Origin: Pseudomonas sp. ICMP 561
GTDB taxonomy: Bacteria > Pseudomonadota > Gammaproteobacteria > Pseudomonadales > Pseudomonadaceae
Direction: 5' to 3'
Length of the DNA: 64,000 nt
Assembly (NCBI RefSeq): GCF_002699985.1
Contig: NZ_LKBT01000001.1
Span: 1 to 64,000, forward strand
The first letter of the stretch is position 1. Each line of letters begins with the position of its first letter. Below, in pieces: positions 1-9,265 of the stretch. The position numbers and the translations under genes were made by a program. Below the pieces are notes generated by a model. The model was not told where the DNA came from. It saw only the letters and a program-made list of their open reading frames with translations, and searched no databases.

Positions 1-11
1 CCGAGGCGCGC

Positions 12-39
12 ATTCTACAGCAGCCTCTGTATCTGTCAA
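12..39 (-). promoter_or_regulatory. rRNA-type promoter, copy nearest the left edge
   Basis: Read on the minus strand this is TTGACA, a 16-base spacer and TAGAAT, followed by a GC-rich discriminator (GCGCGCCTCGG). A perfect -35 with a short spacer and a GC-rich discriminator is typical of growth-rate-controlled stable-RNA promoters. It points out of the window, so the transcribed gene is not visible. Confidence 0.7.
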
Positions 40-130
40 GCGGTTATTTTAAGAAGTTTTCAAAGTTTCCTTATCAACCTCAACCACTTGCGCTTCGATC
101 AACATCACGTTGCTCGTTAGCGGGAGGCGA

Positions 131-158
131 ATTCTACAGCGTTACAATCTGCTGTCAA
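131..158 (-). promoter_or_regulatory. rRNA-type promoter, middle copy
   Basis: On the minus strand: TTGACA, 16-base spacer, TAGAAT, then TCGCCTCCCGC. The layout is the same as that of the promoter at 12-39, about 119 bases away. The upstream side (159-200) is T/A-rich, as expected for an UP element. Confidence 0.7.
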
Positions 159-275
159 CTGCCTTTTTTACCGCTTTCGATCAACTTCATCGAAGCCTCT
201 TCTTCGCTAACCGAATCGTCCAACTCATTGATTATCAAGGAGTTTTTCGTTCTGTCTGCGCCAGAAGAGGTGCGA

Positions 276-303
276 ATTATAGAGAGATTCGAGAGGCCGT
301 CAA
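276..303 (-). promoter_or_regulatory. rRNA-type promoter, outermost copy
   Basis: On the minus strand: TTGACG, 16-base spacer, consensus TATAAT, then TCGCACCTC. The upstream flank (304-345) is strongly A/T-rich, fitting an UP element. This is the third promoter with an identical spacer length, all reading leftward. Confidence 0.7.
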
Positions 304-451
304 CCCCTAATTTCAGTTTTTCCAAAAAAGCTAAAAAGATACTGCTTATATAGAAGAACAACCCGCCATGAGCATTATATTGCGCAATATAATCTTCTTA
401 AGCATCATATAGCCTTTGAACCAACTGCCCGCTGACTGGAACACCCTCCCC

Positions 452-1339
452 ATGAGCAACAACCTGCGCCCCCTTTCCCACACGCTATTCCCTATCGGAC
501 TACTGCTCATTGCCATGGCATCCATCCAGACCGGGGCATCAATGGCGAAGACGCTGTTTCCTCTGGTAGGTGCGCAGGGCACGACTTCTTTAAGGTTGAT
601 CTTTGCCAGCGTTATTCTGCTGCTGGTACTCCGCCCATGGCGCGCCAGATTCACTGCGAAGTCGTTGAGAACAGTCCTGTTCTACGGCATCGCTCTGGGC
701 GGCATGAATTTCCTCTTCTACATGTCTTTGCGCAGCGTCCCGCTAGGCATTGCCGTAGCCCTGGAATTCACAGGGCCGCTGGCTGTTGCTTTGTTTGGTT
801 CACGCAGGCCACTCGACTTCGTCTGGATCGCGCTGGCCGTAACGGGATTGTTGCTGCTCATTCCGACCGGCGCAGAAAGCGCGAGCCTGGATATGACCGG
901 GGTGGCTTATGCCTTAGGCGCGGGGGTTTGCTGGGCAGGCTACATCCTGTTCGGACAGAAGGCGGGCGAAGATAACGGCATTCAGACGGCAGCGCTGGGC
1001 GTACTCATTGCTGCCCTCTTCATAGCGCCGATTGGTGCCGTGCATGCAGGATGGGCGCTTCTCGATATTGGCTTGATTCCTACCGCTATAGGCGTAGCCA
1101 TCTTGTCCACTGCCCTCCCTTATAGCCTGGAGATGGTCGCACTGACCCGGATGCCTGCACGAACATTCGGGACCCTGGCGAGTCTGGAGCCGGCATTCGG
1201 AGCGTTATCAGGCATGCTTTTTCTTCACGAAAATCTGACCCTCACTCAATGGCTGGCCATTGGCGCGATTATCCTGGCCTCAGCGGGCGCAACCCTTACA
1301 GCACGGCGAGACACCGCGCGATTAGTCCCTGTCGATTGA
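452..1339 (+). CDS. rhtA: RhtA-like amino-acid exporter (DMT/EamA family)
   Basis: Inner-membrane exporter of the drug/metabolite superfamily, closest in layout to the threonine/homoserine exporter RhtA. The 295-residue protein has about ten hydrophobic segments arranged as two EamA halves, with the characteristic LEFTGPLAVAL stretch after TM4 and SLEPAFGALSG in the second half. I chose the ATG at 452 because it gives the usual RhtA length of 295. An in-frame TTG at 416 would add 12 hydrophilic residues, and neither start has a strong Shine-Dalgarno sequence. The gene stands alone, diverging from the stable-RNA promoters to its left. The substrate is inferred from the family. Confidence 0.85.
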   Translation: MSNNLRPLSHTLFPIGLLLIAMASIQTGASMAKTLFPLVGAQGTTSLRLIFASVILLLVLRPWRARFTAKSLRTVLFYGIALGGMNFLFYMSLRSVPLGIAVALEFTGPLAVALFGSRRPLDFVWIALAVTGLLLLIPTGAESASLDMTGVAYALGAGVCWAGYILFGQKAGEDNGIQTAALGVLIAALFIAPIGAVHAGWALLDIGLIPTAIGVAILSTALPYSLEMVALTRMPARTFGTLASLEPAFGALSGMLFLHENLTLTQWLAIGAIILASAGATLTARRDTARLVPVD

Positions 1340-1516
1340 GGACTCTTTTGCTCAAATATGAGATGTCACTGGCATTTGTAACGATGTTAAGCCATGTTTA
1401 CGACATGGCGACGCCGAAGCCGTTTCTGGCCATCGGCAGAATGCCAAATCATCTGACTGAGTAATCGCATCCGGGCTGGGCACTGGCGCTCAATGAAGGC
1501 CAGAGTAAGGAAGGCA

Positions 1517-1816
1517 ATGAAGTACATTTTTATAGCGCTGACGACACTTATAATTACAGGCTGCGCAGCCACCTCGGCCCCTATCAAGCAGACCAAGCGG
1601 GGAATCCATATCAACTGCTCAGGTCTGTCGTCTTCGTGGCAAAAGTGCTACGAAATGGCAACTGACTCCTGCATTTCGAAAAACTATCGAATCATCGCCA
1701 AGTCAGGCGACGGGGTTGAAGACCCCGGCGACTATCCTTTCGGTTTGAACCCCGCCGGCTACACCAGTCGCAGCATGATTATCATCTGCAAAAAACCTGC
1801 AAAAGCCGCTGACTAA
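1517..1816 (+). CDS. small predicted lipoprotein
   Basis: A 99-residue protein with a type II signal peptide: MKYIFIALTTLIITGC, lipobox ITGC, lipidation predicted at Cys16. The mature part has three further cysteines and a GDYPFGLNP segment but no domain I recognise. The start at 1517 is preferred over the in-frame ATG at 1493 because an AAGGAAGG Shine-Dalgarno sits just before it and because it puts the signal peptide at the N-terminus. Function unknown; probably a periplasm-facing envelope lipoprotein. Confidence 0.7.
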   Translation: MKYIFIALTTLIITGCAATSAPIKQTKRGIHINCSGLSSSWQKCYEMATDSCISKNYRIIAKSGDGVEDPGDYPFGLNPAGYTSRSMIIICKKPAKAAD

Positions 1817-1823
1817 AGGAAAG

Positions 1824-1848
1824 TATGGCGGCTGTATTCACCGCCATA
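1824..1848. terminator. hairpin between convergent genes, possible terminator
   Basis: TATGGCGG and CCGCCATA form an 8-base-pair stem around a 9-base loop between the convergent ends of the lipoprotein and peptidase genes. There is no good U-tract on either side, so termination is only plausible. Confidence 0.3.
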
Positions 1849-1863
1849 TAAACCTCGAGCAGA

Positions 1864-3672
1864 TCAGACCGCCACAGTACGCATTCGCAGCCACTCAAGC
1901 GCTGCGCCCTGCAACAGTGGGCTCAAGCGCTGATTCACCTGAGCGTGATAGTCGTTCAACCATTCACGCTCATCCTGCGTCAGCAGCCCGATCTCCAGGC
2001 ATCGGGTATCGATCGGGCATAAGGTCAGGGTTTCGAACCTGAGGAAGTCGCCGAACTCCGTGCTCTGCGCCTCACGATTGATCACCAGATTCTCGATTCG
2101 GACACCCCATCGACCCGAACGATACGTACCAGGCTCAATAGACGTAATCATGCCTGGCAACATAGCGGTTTGAGGCGTAGCCGGAGCCTGATAGGCAATA
2201 ACCTGCGGTCCTTCGTGGACGTTGAGGAAATAGCCAACACCATGTCCAGTGCCATGACCATAGTTCACGCCTTCAGACCAGATTGGCGCCCGGGCGATGG
2301 CATCCAGCAGCGGCGACAGAATGCCTTTAGGGAAATGTGTACGGGATAACGCGATCAGGCCTTTGAGTACTCGAGTGCAATCACGCTTCTGCTCTTCACT
2401 TGGCGTACCAACAGGAACCATGCGCGTGATATCGGTCGTGCCCCCCAGATATTGCCCACCGGAATCAATGAGCAGCAGCCCGTCCCCCTCGATCTGCGAA
2501 AACTCTTCAGGGGTAGCACGATAATGCGGCATCGCTCCATTGCCATTGAACCCGGCAATGGTCGCAAAACTGGGCGATATGTAACCTGGACGGCGCTGGC
2601 GAGCCTGCCCCAGCTTTTCATCAACAGTCAGCTCGCTGACAGGGTCGTGACCCAATGCAGAATCAAGCCAGCAGAAGAATTCGCACAACGCCGCGCCGTC
2701 CTGCTCCATGGCCTGACGGATGTGAGCGGTATCGGCTTCACTCTTCTGGGACTTGAATAAGGTAGTCGGGTTGAGGCCCTCCACCAGCGTGACTTCTGCA
2801 TCCAGGTAATCCAGCAGTCCACAGGTCACCCGGGCAGGATCAACCAGCAGGCGAGCTTCTTTAGGCACTTCACGCAAGGCTGCGCCAATCTGGGTGTACT
2901 CCAGCAACGTAACGCCGTCCTGCTCGAGACTCAGGCGTACGCCTGCGCTCAGCTTGTCCGAGTCAACAAACAGACTGACGCTGTTCGGTCCGATAAGAGC
3001 GAAGGAAATGAACACGGGATTGTAGGAGACATCTGAACCGCGCAGATTGAACAGCCAGGCAATGTCATCAAGCGTGGCGATGAAATGCCAGTCCGCACCA
3101 CGCTCGGTAATGACCTGACGCAGACGAGCGAGCTTTTCCCCACGCTTCACAGAGGCCTGAGGCGGCAAATGCTCATAAACAGGGCTGACGGGTAACGCAG
3201 GTCGGTCTGTCCACAACTCAGTCAGCAAATCCAGGTCAGTACGCAACCTCGCGCCACGCTCATAGAGCTTGCTCGCCAGAGTCCGGGAAGAGGCAACCGC
3301 CAATACAGCACCGTCGACGGCCACGACCGTTTCGGCTTTGGCCTGATCAGCCAGCCACTCCAAAGGCCCTTGCTGCCCTGGCTGGAGCTTGACCAGTTCA
3401 ATGCCGCTGCCAGCCAGCTCTTTGGTGGCTTGCTCCCAGTAACGGCTGTCCGCCCATAGTCCGGCGAAATCCTGAGTAACGATCAGCGTTCCGACCGAAC
3501 CATGAAACCCCGACAACCATTGTCGCCCCTGCCAGTAGCCTGGCAGGTATTCGGAAAGATGCGGGTCGGCTGAAGGCACCAGATAAGCATCGATACGCTC
3601 GCGACTCATCAAGGCCCGTGTCTGCGCCAGACGTTGCGCGACGGCTGCGCTGGGTTTCGATTGCGTACTCAT
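1864..3672 (-). CDS. Xaa-Pro aminopeptidase, M24B family (long form)
   Basis: A cytosolic metallopeptidase that removes an N-terminal residue preceding proline. At 602 residues it is the three-domain eukaryote-like form: two creatinase N-terminal domains (about 1-310), a pita-bread catalytic domain (about 320-535) and a C-terminal M24_C domain. The dinuclear metal ligands are visible as Asp403 (LLIDSGG), Asp414 (TTDITR), His477 (GTGHGVG), Glu513 (SIEPGTY) and Glu527 (RIENLV). It lies 57 bp downstream of the cysteine desulfurase on the same strand, so co-transcription is possible. This is not the shorter PepP type. Confidence 0.93.
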   Translation of the reverse strand: MSTQSKPSAAVAQRLAQTRALMSRERIDAYLVPSADPHLSEYLPGYWQGRQWLSGFHGSVGTLIVTQDFAGLWADSRYWEQATKELAGSGIELVKLQPGQQGPLEWLADQAKAETVVAVDGAVLAVASSRTLASKLYERGARLRTDLDLLTELWTDRPALPVSPVYEHLPPQASVKRGEKLARLRQVITERGADWHFIATLDDIAWLFNLRGSDVSYNPVFISFALIGPNSVSLFVDSDKLSAGVRLSLEQDGVTLLEYTQIGAALREVPKEARLLVDPARVTCGLLDYLDAEVTLVEGLNPTTLFKSQKSEADTAHIRQAMEQDGAALCEFFCWLDSALGHDPVSELTVDEKLGQARQRRPGYISPSFATIAGFNGNGAMPHYRATPEEFSQIEGDGLLLIDSGGQYLGGTTDITRMVPVGTPSEEQKRDCTRVLKGLIALSRTHFPKGILSPLLDAIARAPIWSEGVNYGHGTGHGVGYFLNVHEGPQVIAYQAPATPQTAMLPGMITSIEPGTYRSGRWGVRIENLVINREAQSTEFGDFLRFETLTLCPIDTRCLEIGLLTQDEREWLNDYHAQVNQRLSPLLQGAALEWLRMRTVAV

Positions 3673-3729
3673 TGGTTCTCCTGCTGACCCGATAAATTAA
3701 TCTCTTGCGGGCAGATAATGGAGCACCAA

Positions 3730-4908
3730 TCAGGACTGAGCAACCGCCCAGAACGCAGGTTGTACCCTTGCAGCCTTGATCAGCGACGCTGCGCGCTCGA
3801 TTTCTTCTTGAGTGGTAAAGCGTCCGAGGCTCAGGCGAATGGTTTGGCTGGCCGCCTTGGCGTCATGACCCAGCGCCAGCAAAACATGTGACGGGGTGTT
3901 TTTTGCCGAGTTGCAGGCAGACGTCGAGGAGAAAGCCAGACCGTGGCCCAGGACCGCAACGTCCAGATCACTGTTGCCAAATGTCAGACTCAAGGTATGA
4001 GGAATGCGCTGAGCCGCGTCGCCATTGATACGCAAGCCGGAGACATCGGCCAGCCGAGCACATAAAAGCTCGTTCAAACGCTGAATATGAGCAGTCTCTT
4101 CGTCAAACAGCGCCTGCGCCAACGCAAAGGCTGCGCCCATACCGGCAATCTGATGCGTTGCCAGCGTGCCTGAACGCAGGCCACTCTCGTGTCCCCCACC
4201 ATGAATCTGCGCTTCTACACGCTGTTCGGCTCGCGGCCCGACATACAGCGCACCAATACCTTTGGGACCATAGATCTTGTGCGCCGAGAACGACATCAGG
4301 TCCACCGCCAGTTCGGCCAGATCAATCCTGACCTTGCCAGCCCCTTGAGCAGCGTCAACATGGAACAGTGCCCCATGCTCGCGCACATGCCGACCGATCT
4401 GTGCAATATCGGTGAGCGTCCCCAGCTCGTTGTTGACCAGCATCAACGACACCAGAAAAGTATCTTCACGCAGAGCAGCGGTCACTGCCTCGGGAGCGAT
4501 CAGGCCATTCGCATCAGGTGCCAGGTAAGTAACTTCAACACCCGCCAACTGCAGCTGATGCGCGGTATCCAGAATCGCCTTGTGTTCGATCAGGCTGGTA
4601 ATAATGTGCCCGGCGCTACGCCCATGACGCTCTGCATAACCTTGTGCGACGCCCTTCAGCGCCAGATTGTTCGACTCGGTCGCACCCGAAGTCCAGATGA
4701 CCTGCTCCGCCTGAGCCCCCACCAGATCAGCAACCTGCTGCCGCGCAATATCAACGGCAGATCGCGCTTCGCGGCCATAAGCATGTGAATTGGAGGCCGG
4801 GTTACCAAACGTGCCAGACCTGCCCAGGCATTGCACCATGACCTCAATGACACGCTCATCAACGGGAGTGGTAGCAGCGTAGTCAAAATACAGCGCAAGA
4901 TTTTTCAT
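3730..4908 (-). CDS. cysteine desulfurase, IscS/NifS-like (class V aminotransferase)
   Basis: A PLP enzyme that converts cysteine to alanine and passes sulfur on as a persulfide. The 392-residue protein shows the PLP-stacking His109 (IEHK), the Schiff-base Lys211 (SFSAHKIYGPKG) and the catalytic Cys332 in a flexible loop (SSTSACNS). The ATG at 4908 follows a GAAGGTGG Shine-Dalgarno; the TTG one codon upstream is less likely. No iscR, iscU, hscA or fdx gene is adjacent, so this is a stand-alone paralogue and not the main isc locus. It may serve tRNA thiolation or another sulfur acceptor; the partner cannot be told from here. Confidence 0.9.
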   Translation of the reverse strand: MKNLALYFDYAATTPVDERVIEVMVQCLGRSGTFGNPASNSHAYGREARSAVDIARQQVADLVGAQAEQVIWTSGATESNNLALKGVAQGYAERHGRSAGHIITSLIEHKAILDTAHQLQLAGVEVTYLAPDANGLIAPEAVTAALREDTFLVSLMLVNNELGTLTDIAQIGRHVREHGALFHVDAAQGAGKVRIDLAELAVDLMSFSAHKIYGPKGIGALYVGPRAEQRVEAQIHGGGHESGLRSGTLATHQIAGMGAAFALAQALFDEETAHIQRLNELLCARLADVSGLRINGDAAQRIPHTLSLTFGNSDLDVAVLGHGLAFSSTSACNSAKNTPSHVLLALGHDAKAASQTIRLSLGRFTTQEEIERAASLIKAARVQPAFWAVAQS

Positions 4909-5459
4909 CAAACCACCTTCAAATGCGCAGCCCGGAACGCCGGACTGTTTGCGTAATACGAGTCGCGATTCCTGCGACGCTCAAACTGAACCTGTGGAGC
5001 ATCATGCATCAACAGACATAGATCAAAAAATTATTAATTAATATTTGCTTATTCAAAAAAGACATATACAAGCAACTGTCTCTAGAACTCCATGATACTC
5101 CACGCACATTCCATGCCCAACAGCAGGAGTAACAAGCCCCTGTCAGTACTGACCGGCACCCTTCTAGCGTCTATAGATATATTCAAAGGGAGTGAATATC
5201 AATCATTACACTCGTTTGAATAATATTATGTTTCCTTTAAAAATTTATATAACCCTCTCTTTCGCCGACGAACTTCTGGCGTTATAAAAACGATAACGGC
5301 GTTTAGAGCCTTCAGTTTATGAAAATTGTAAGAGTGCCCAAAAACCGTCACTGCACCGAAGCAGTGCGCGCAATGTTTTTTTGACTCCTTATAAATCAAC
5401 AACTTGAGATATATTTAAAACCACTTATCAAAAACTTAACAGAATGTTGACGAAATAAT

Positions 5460-5488
5460 TTGACAGAAAGCCAGGCGAGAACGATATA
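5460..5488 (+). promoter_or_regulatory. candidate sigma-70 promoter of the exopolysaccharide operon
   Basis: A perfect TTGACA at 5460-5465 is followed after 17 bases by GATATA (a TATATA overlaps at 19 bases). The flank is AT-rich. It would put the transcription start about 170 bases upstream of the first ops element. The -10 is a weak match, so this is tentative. Confidence 0.35.
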
Positions 5489-5666
5489 TACGCATGTCAG
5501 ACATTTCCTTTTCAGTGCAGTGTTACCAAAGAGTAACGCGCAGGAAATATCGAGCCAACACACTTCTTGAAATGCCTCACGTTAGTTATCTGCACGGCGC
5601 ACTTTAGCGCCGGTGGTCGTCCTTTGATTAACAGAAAAGAGCCCAGCTGCTGAGAGCAGTCGGAAT

Positions 5667-5678
5667 GGCGGTAGCGTG
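5667..5678 (+). promoter_or_regulatory. ops element 1 (RfaH recruitment site)
   Basis: GGCGGTAGCGTG, an exact match to the core of the enterobacterial ops element, which pauses RNA polymerase and recruits RfaH through the non-template strand. It is preceded at 5644 by CAGCTGCTGAGAGCAG, which recalls the upstream part of JUMPstart sequences. It lies in the leader of an operon that itself encodes an RfaH-like protein. Confidence 0.85.
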
Positions 5679-5746
5679 GCCCGGGAATCTGCGCCACGTG
5701 ACGGGAAATACGCTCAAGACCTCCACGCACTGGATCAAAGGATTCG

Positions 5747-5758
5747 GGCGGTAGCGTG
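5747..5758 (+). promoter_or_regulatory. ops element 2 (RfaH recruitment site)
   Basis: A second exact GGCGGTAGCGTG, 80 bases after the first and 34 bases before the first start codon. The bases flanking the two copies differ, so this does not look like a simple recent tandem duplication. Confidence 0.85.
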
Positions 5759-5792
5759 GACGAGCTCACCTTCAATATCAGGGATTGAATTG

Positions 5793-6587
5793 ATGCCATC
5801 TTCATTTGCCATGGATCAGCCGCAGATAAAGCAGATTGCTGAGCAGATCGATGCTCAGGGGTTCTGCCAGATAAGCGGCGCACTCAACGCCAACGACCTG
5901 CAACTGCTGCGCACCTACACCCAAGCCGAGGCGACACTGCATCGGGGTGAGTACTTCGCTCACCACGGTAAGCAGTTACTGTCGCAAAGTTCGCTGTCAT
6001 CGCTGTGGGAGTCTGCGGACTTCCAGCAAATGCTGGCCGGCCTTTATCGCTCAGCCACCGGCGTGGAGCCCGCCAGCACCGAAATTTTTCCGGTACTGCG
6101 CTGTGTTCAAGGCAACCAGGGGCGTCGTGAATCCAACTGTTTTCATTTCGATGCCAGCCTGGTTACCGTGCTGGTGCCTGTGTTCATCCCTACCGAAGGG
6201 GATGATCGCGGTGACCTCATGCTGTTTCCCAACCTGCGCAAAGTACGGCATAACGCGGTATTCAACGCCGTTGAAAAAGCGTTATTGCAGAACGCCTTCA
6301 GCCGCAAGTTACTGGTCATGGCCATCCAGCGAGGCTGGCTCAAGCCCGAAACACTGACGCTCAAACCGGGCGATATCTACGTGTTCTGGGGCTACCGAAC
6401 ACTGCATGCCAACAAGCCCTGCGGCCCCGCGATTACCCGGGCGACGGCAATCTTCCATTTCGGCGATCCCCATGCCGGCAGCCTGACCACGCGGCTGATC
6501 CTGAACATCAACCAACGTCGCGCCCGACGCGCCAGCATCAAAGCGGGCGCAGTCCCCACGGCAGTCACACCCGGCAAATCGCTCTGA
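5793..6587 (+). CDS. Fe(II)/2-oxoglutarate-dependent dioxygenase (PhyH-like)
   Basis: First gene of the exopolysaccharide operon. The 264-residue protein shows the non-haem iron facial triad: His118 and Asp120 in CFHFD, His205 in RTLHAN, with Arg216 (TRATAIF) placed to bind 2-oxoglutarate. This is the pattern of phytanoyl-CoA-dioxygenase-like enzymes, which hydroxylate unactivated carbons. The ATG at 5793 follows AGGGA by eight bases. A GTG further upstream falls inside an ops element and is unlikely to be used. A hydroxylase in a polysaccharide operon suggests oxidation of a sugar, an N-acyl group or a lipid-linked intermediate; the substrate is unknown. Confidence 0.75.
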   Translation: MPSSFAMDQPQIKQIAEQIDAQGFCQISGALNANDLQLLRTYTQAEATLHRGEYFAHHGKQLLSQSSLSSLWESADFQQMLAGLYRSATGVEPASTEIFPVLRCVQGNQGRRESNCFHFDASLVTVLVPVFIPTEGDDRGDLMLFPNLRKVRHNAVFNAVEKALLQNAFSRKLLVMAIQRGWLKPETLTLKPGDIYVFWGYRTLHANKPCGPAITRATAIFHFGDPHAGSLTTRLILNINQRRARRASIKAGAVPTAVTPGKSL

Positions 6588-6620
6588 CACCTGCGTTAAA
6601 CGTCAAACATGGAGGCTTCG

Positions 6621-7742
6621 ATGATCAACGTGACCAAGACATACCTGGGCGATATCAGCAAATTCAAGGCTTATGTAGAAGGCATTTATGCCCGGGGCTG
6701 GCTGACCAATCACGGACCTCTGCTGGGCGAACTGGAAGAACGCCTTAAAGAATATCTGGGCGTCAAACATATCATCCTGACCAACAACGGGACGCTGGCG
6801 TTGCAAGTGGCTTACCGTGCGCTGAACCTTGGTGGCAGCGCGGTCACTACCCCCTTCAGTTTTGTCGCGACCAGCAGCTCTTTGCAGTGGGAAGGGATAC
6901 GGCCATTGTTTGCCGACATTGATCCCGCCACCTGGAACATCTCGCCGGACCACATCGAAAGCCGCATCGAGGCCGATACAACCGCTATCGTCGGCACCCA
7001 CGTATTCGGCAATCCCTGTGCTGTCGAACGCATTGAACAGATTGCGCTCAAGCACAAACTCAAAGTGATCTATGACGGTGCCCATGCTTTTGCCGTGCGT
7101 CATGCGGGCCAGTCGGTGCTCAATTGGGGCGATGTCAGCACCTTGAGTTTCCATGCCACCAAACTTTTCCACACCATTGAGGGCGGCGCGATCATCACCA
7201 ATGATGACGAAATAGCCAAACGTGCCTATCTACTGTGTAACTTCGGTATCTCTGACGTAGACAAGATTGACAGTATTGGCATCAACGCCAAGCTCAACGA
7301 ATTTTCTGCCGCCATGGGTCTTTGCATCCTGGATGACATCGAGAACATTCTTGAAGAACGGGCCGAAATTGCTTACCGCTATACATCCCGCCTGGAAAAC
7401 TATCTGGATCTGCAGCAAACCGAGGCAGACAGCCAGCTCAATCACAGCTACTACCCGGTAGCCCTGCACAACGAACAACAATTGCTGCGCATACGCACTG
7501 CACTCAACCATCGGGACATCAATCCACGACGCTATTTCTATCCGTCGCTGGATACCCTTGAGTACCTGCAGCCTCAGGTTCCCCAGTGCGAATCCCGTGC
7601 GTTGAGCGAACGCGTACTGTGCCTGCCGATCTATCCCGGTCTGCAAAAAAGCGATCAGGAAAAAGTCATCAACACACTGCTCGAAGAGTGCAGCGTCAGT
7701 AGCGCGCGCTACCGCAGCCCGCTCATCGCCCGAGCGATGTAA
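6621..7742 (+). CDS. DegT/DnrJ/EryC1/StrS-family sugar aminotransferase
   Basis: PLP-dependent enzyme expected to transfer an amino group to a keto-sugar nucleotide. In the 373-residue protein, Asp152 (YDGAHAFA) would hold the pyridine nitrogen and Lys181 (SFHATK) would form the Schiff base. TNNGTLAL near residue 54 and the downstream LNEFSAAMG segment are standard for the family. The ATG at 6621 has a GGAGG Shine-Dalgarno; the upstream ATG at 6609 overlaps that site. No dehydratase or epimerase that would make its keto-sugar substrate is in the operon, so the substrate must come from elsewhere. Confidence 0.88.
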   Translation: MINVTKTYLGDISKFKAYVEGIYARGWLTNHGPLLGELEERLKEYLGVKHIILTNNGTLALQVAYRALNLGGSAVTTPFSFVATSSSLQWEGIRPLFADIDPATWNISPDHIESRIEADTTAIVGTHVFGNPCAVERIEQIALKHKLKVIYDGAHAFAVRHAGQSVLNWGDVSTLSFHATKLFHTIEGGAIITNDDEIAKRAYLLCNFGISDVDKIDSIGINAKLNEFSAAMGLCILDDIENILEERAEIAYRYTSRLENYLDLQQTEADSQLNHSYYPVALHNEQQLLRIRTALNHRDINPRRYFYPSLDTLEYLQPQVPQCESRALSERVLCLPIYPGLQKSDQEKVINTLLEECSVSSARYRSPLIARAM

Positions 7743-7747
7743 TCAAC

Positions 7748-9262
7748 ATGGCGCAGAGTCGCTCGGTCGTTCGCAATACCGCACTCAACTATGTCGGTCA
7801 GGCCTACGTTCTGCTGGTGGGAATTCTGATCATGCCGTTCTACCTCGGGCACCTGGGTGCCGAGGCTTATGGTTTGATCGGATTCTTCGCCGTTATGCAG
7901 ACCTGGTTGCTGCTGCTCGATGCGGGTTTGTCACCCAGCCTGGTGCGTGCCGTCGCCCACCAGCAGGGTACGCTTGCCCGCGAACGCAGCTCGGGGCAGT
8001 TGCTGCGTTCGTTCGAAATCATTTTCCTGCCAATGGCGCTGCTGTGTTGCATCGGTATCTACCTCAGCAGCCCCTGGATTGCCCTGCAGTGGCTCAACGC
8101 TAAAGACCTGCGGCCCGAGACACTGATCAACTGCATCAGCCTGATGGGGTTGGTGGTTGGCCTGCGCCTGTATGCAACCTTATATAAAAGCGGCATTCAG
8201 GGCCTTGAACAACACGCGTGGCTGAATATCGCCAACATCATCATTGCGACACTGCGTTATTTCGGCGGCCTGGTGTTAGTCAGTACCTACTCTCAGGACC
8301 CCGAGGACTACTTCAGATTCCAAGTCCTGGTCGGGCTGATCGAGACCCTGATGTTTGCTGCCCGGGCGTATCAGCAAATGCCCACCCCGCACTTCTTCAC
8401 AGGTTTCAACTGGCAGTTGGTCAAGCCGATTATCCCGTTTGCCGCCAGCATGACCCTGACGTCAGTGCTGTGGATTGTGCTGACCCAGATGGACAAGGTG
8501 TTGCTGTCCGACCTGCTGCCGCTGGATCAATACGGCTATTTTTCGCTGGTGACCCTGACCACCACCGGCATCATGATGCTCACCAACCCACTGGTGCAGG
8601 CGTTGTTACCGCGCATGACGGTGATGGTGGCCGAGGGTCGTCAGAGTGAGATGAACGTCCTGTTCCTGGCCGCAAACCGCTTTGCCTGCACGTTTCTGTT
8701 TCCGCTGGCCGCCCTGATCGGCTTGCATGGCAAGTACCTGATCTATGCCTGGACCGGCGACTGGGTCGCGGCGCAATGGAGCCATCAGATTCTGTGCTGG
8801 TATTCCCTGGGCAGCGCGATCATGGCCGTCAGCGCCTTTCAGTTTTACCTGCAGTACGCCTATGGGCAGATAAGTCTGCATATCTGGTACAGCGTGGTTT
8901 CCGCCATAGTCACGGTACCGGTGATGTTCTTCGCCATTCGTTACCAAGGCGCCTATGGCGCGGCCATCTCTTGGTTTCTTCTGCGCGTGGTGTCGTTCGC
9001 CATCTGGCCGATGATCGTTCACCGCCGTCTGGCTCCCGGCATCCATGGCCAGTGGTTGCGAGACATTTTACGGATCAGCGTGATGACAGCAGTAGGTCTG
9101 ACCCTCAGCGAACCCTTGTTCCTGCTGATCGCCGGGGATGATCGCCTCAGCGTGTTTCTAGGCTTGGCAGTCAGCGGCCTGATCACCCTATTGATCGTCG
9201 CCGCCAGCTACAAACCGGTGGCAGCCAGAATTTTCGTCTTGTTCAGCAAACCGAGTACATGA
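7748..9262 (+). CDS. Wzx-type oligosaccharide flippase (MOP superfamily)
   Basis: A 504-residue membrane protein with about 12-14 hydrophobic helices, beginning with RNTALNYVGQAYVLLVG, a typical Wzx/polysaccharide-biosynthesis N-terminus. It should move undecaprenyl-linked repeat units across the inner membrane. It starts five bases after the aminotransferase stop and ends three bases before the next gene, so it is translationally close-coupled within the operon. Confidence 0.88.
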   Translation: MAQSRSVVRNTALNYVGQAYVLLVGILIMPFYLGHLGAEAYGLIGFFAVMQTWLLLLDAGLSPSLVRAVAHQQGTLARERSSGQLLRSFEIIFLPMALLCCIGIYLSSPWIALQWLNAKDLRPETLINCISLMGLVVGLRLYATLYKSGIQGLEQHAWLNIANIIIATLRYFGGLVLVSTYSQDPEDYFRFQVLVGLIETLMFAARAYQQMPTPHFFTGFNWQLVKPIIPFAASMTLTSVLWIVLTQMDKVLLSDLLPLDQYGYFSLVTLTTTGIMMLTNPLVQALLPRMTVMVAEGRQSEMNVLFLAANRFACTFLFPLAALIGLHGKYLIYAWTGDWVAAQWSHQILCWYSLGSAIMAVSAFQFYLQYAYGQISLHIWYSVVSAIVTVPVMFFAIRYQGAYGAAISWFLLRVVSFAIWPMIVHRRLAPGIHGQWLRDILRISVMTAVGLTLSEPLFLLIAGDDRLSVFLGLAVSGLITLLIVAASYKPVAARIFVLFSKPST

Positions 9263-9265
9263 GCC

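Larger units (their letters stand above)
4909..5792 (+). other. long AT-rich leader of the exopolysaccharide operon
   Basis: Almost 900 bases without a convincing gene between the divergent cysteine desulfurase and the first exopolysaccharide gene. The left two thirds are strongly AT-rich. The right third becomes GC-richer and carries both ops elements. Open frames across 5512-5883 overlap the dioxygenase and look non-coding. The stretch probably holds the promoter, protein-binding sites and an untranslated leader. Confidence 0.6.

Noticed and set aside
5676..5792. N-terminal extension of the dioxygenase from a GTG at 5676
   Set aside because: The GTG lies inside the first ops element and the extension would span the second; the ATG at 5793 has a good ribosome-binding site and matches the domain boundary.
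5512..5883. 123-codon leftward open frame across the exopolysaccharide leader
   Set aside because: It overlaps both ops elements and the dioxygenase start, has no Shine-Dalgarno, and its composition (Arg, Ser and Pro-rich, no hydrophobic core) is that of a shadow frame.
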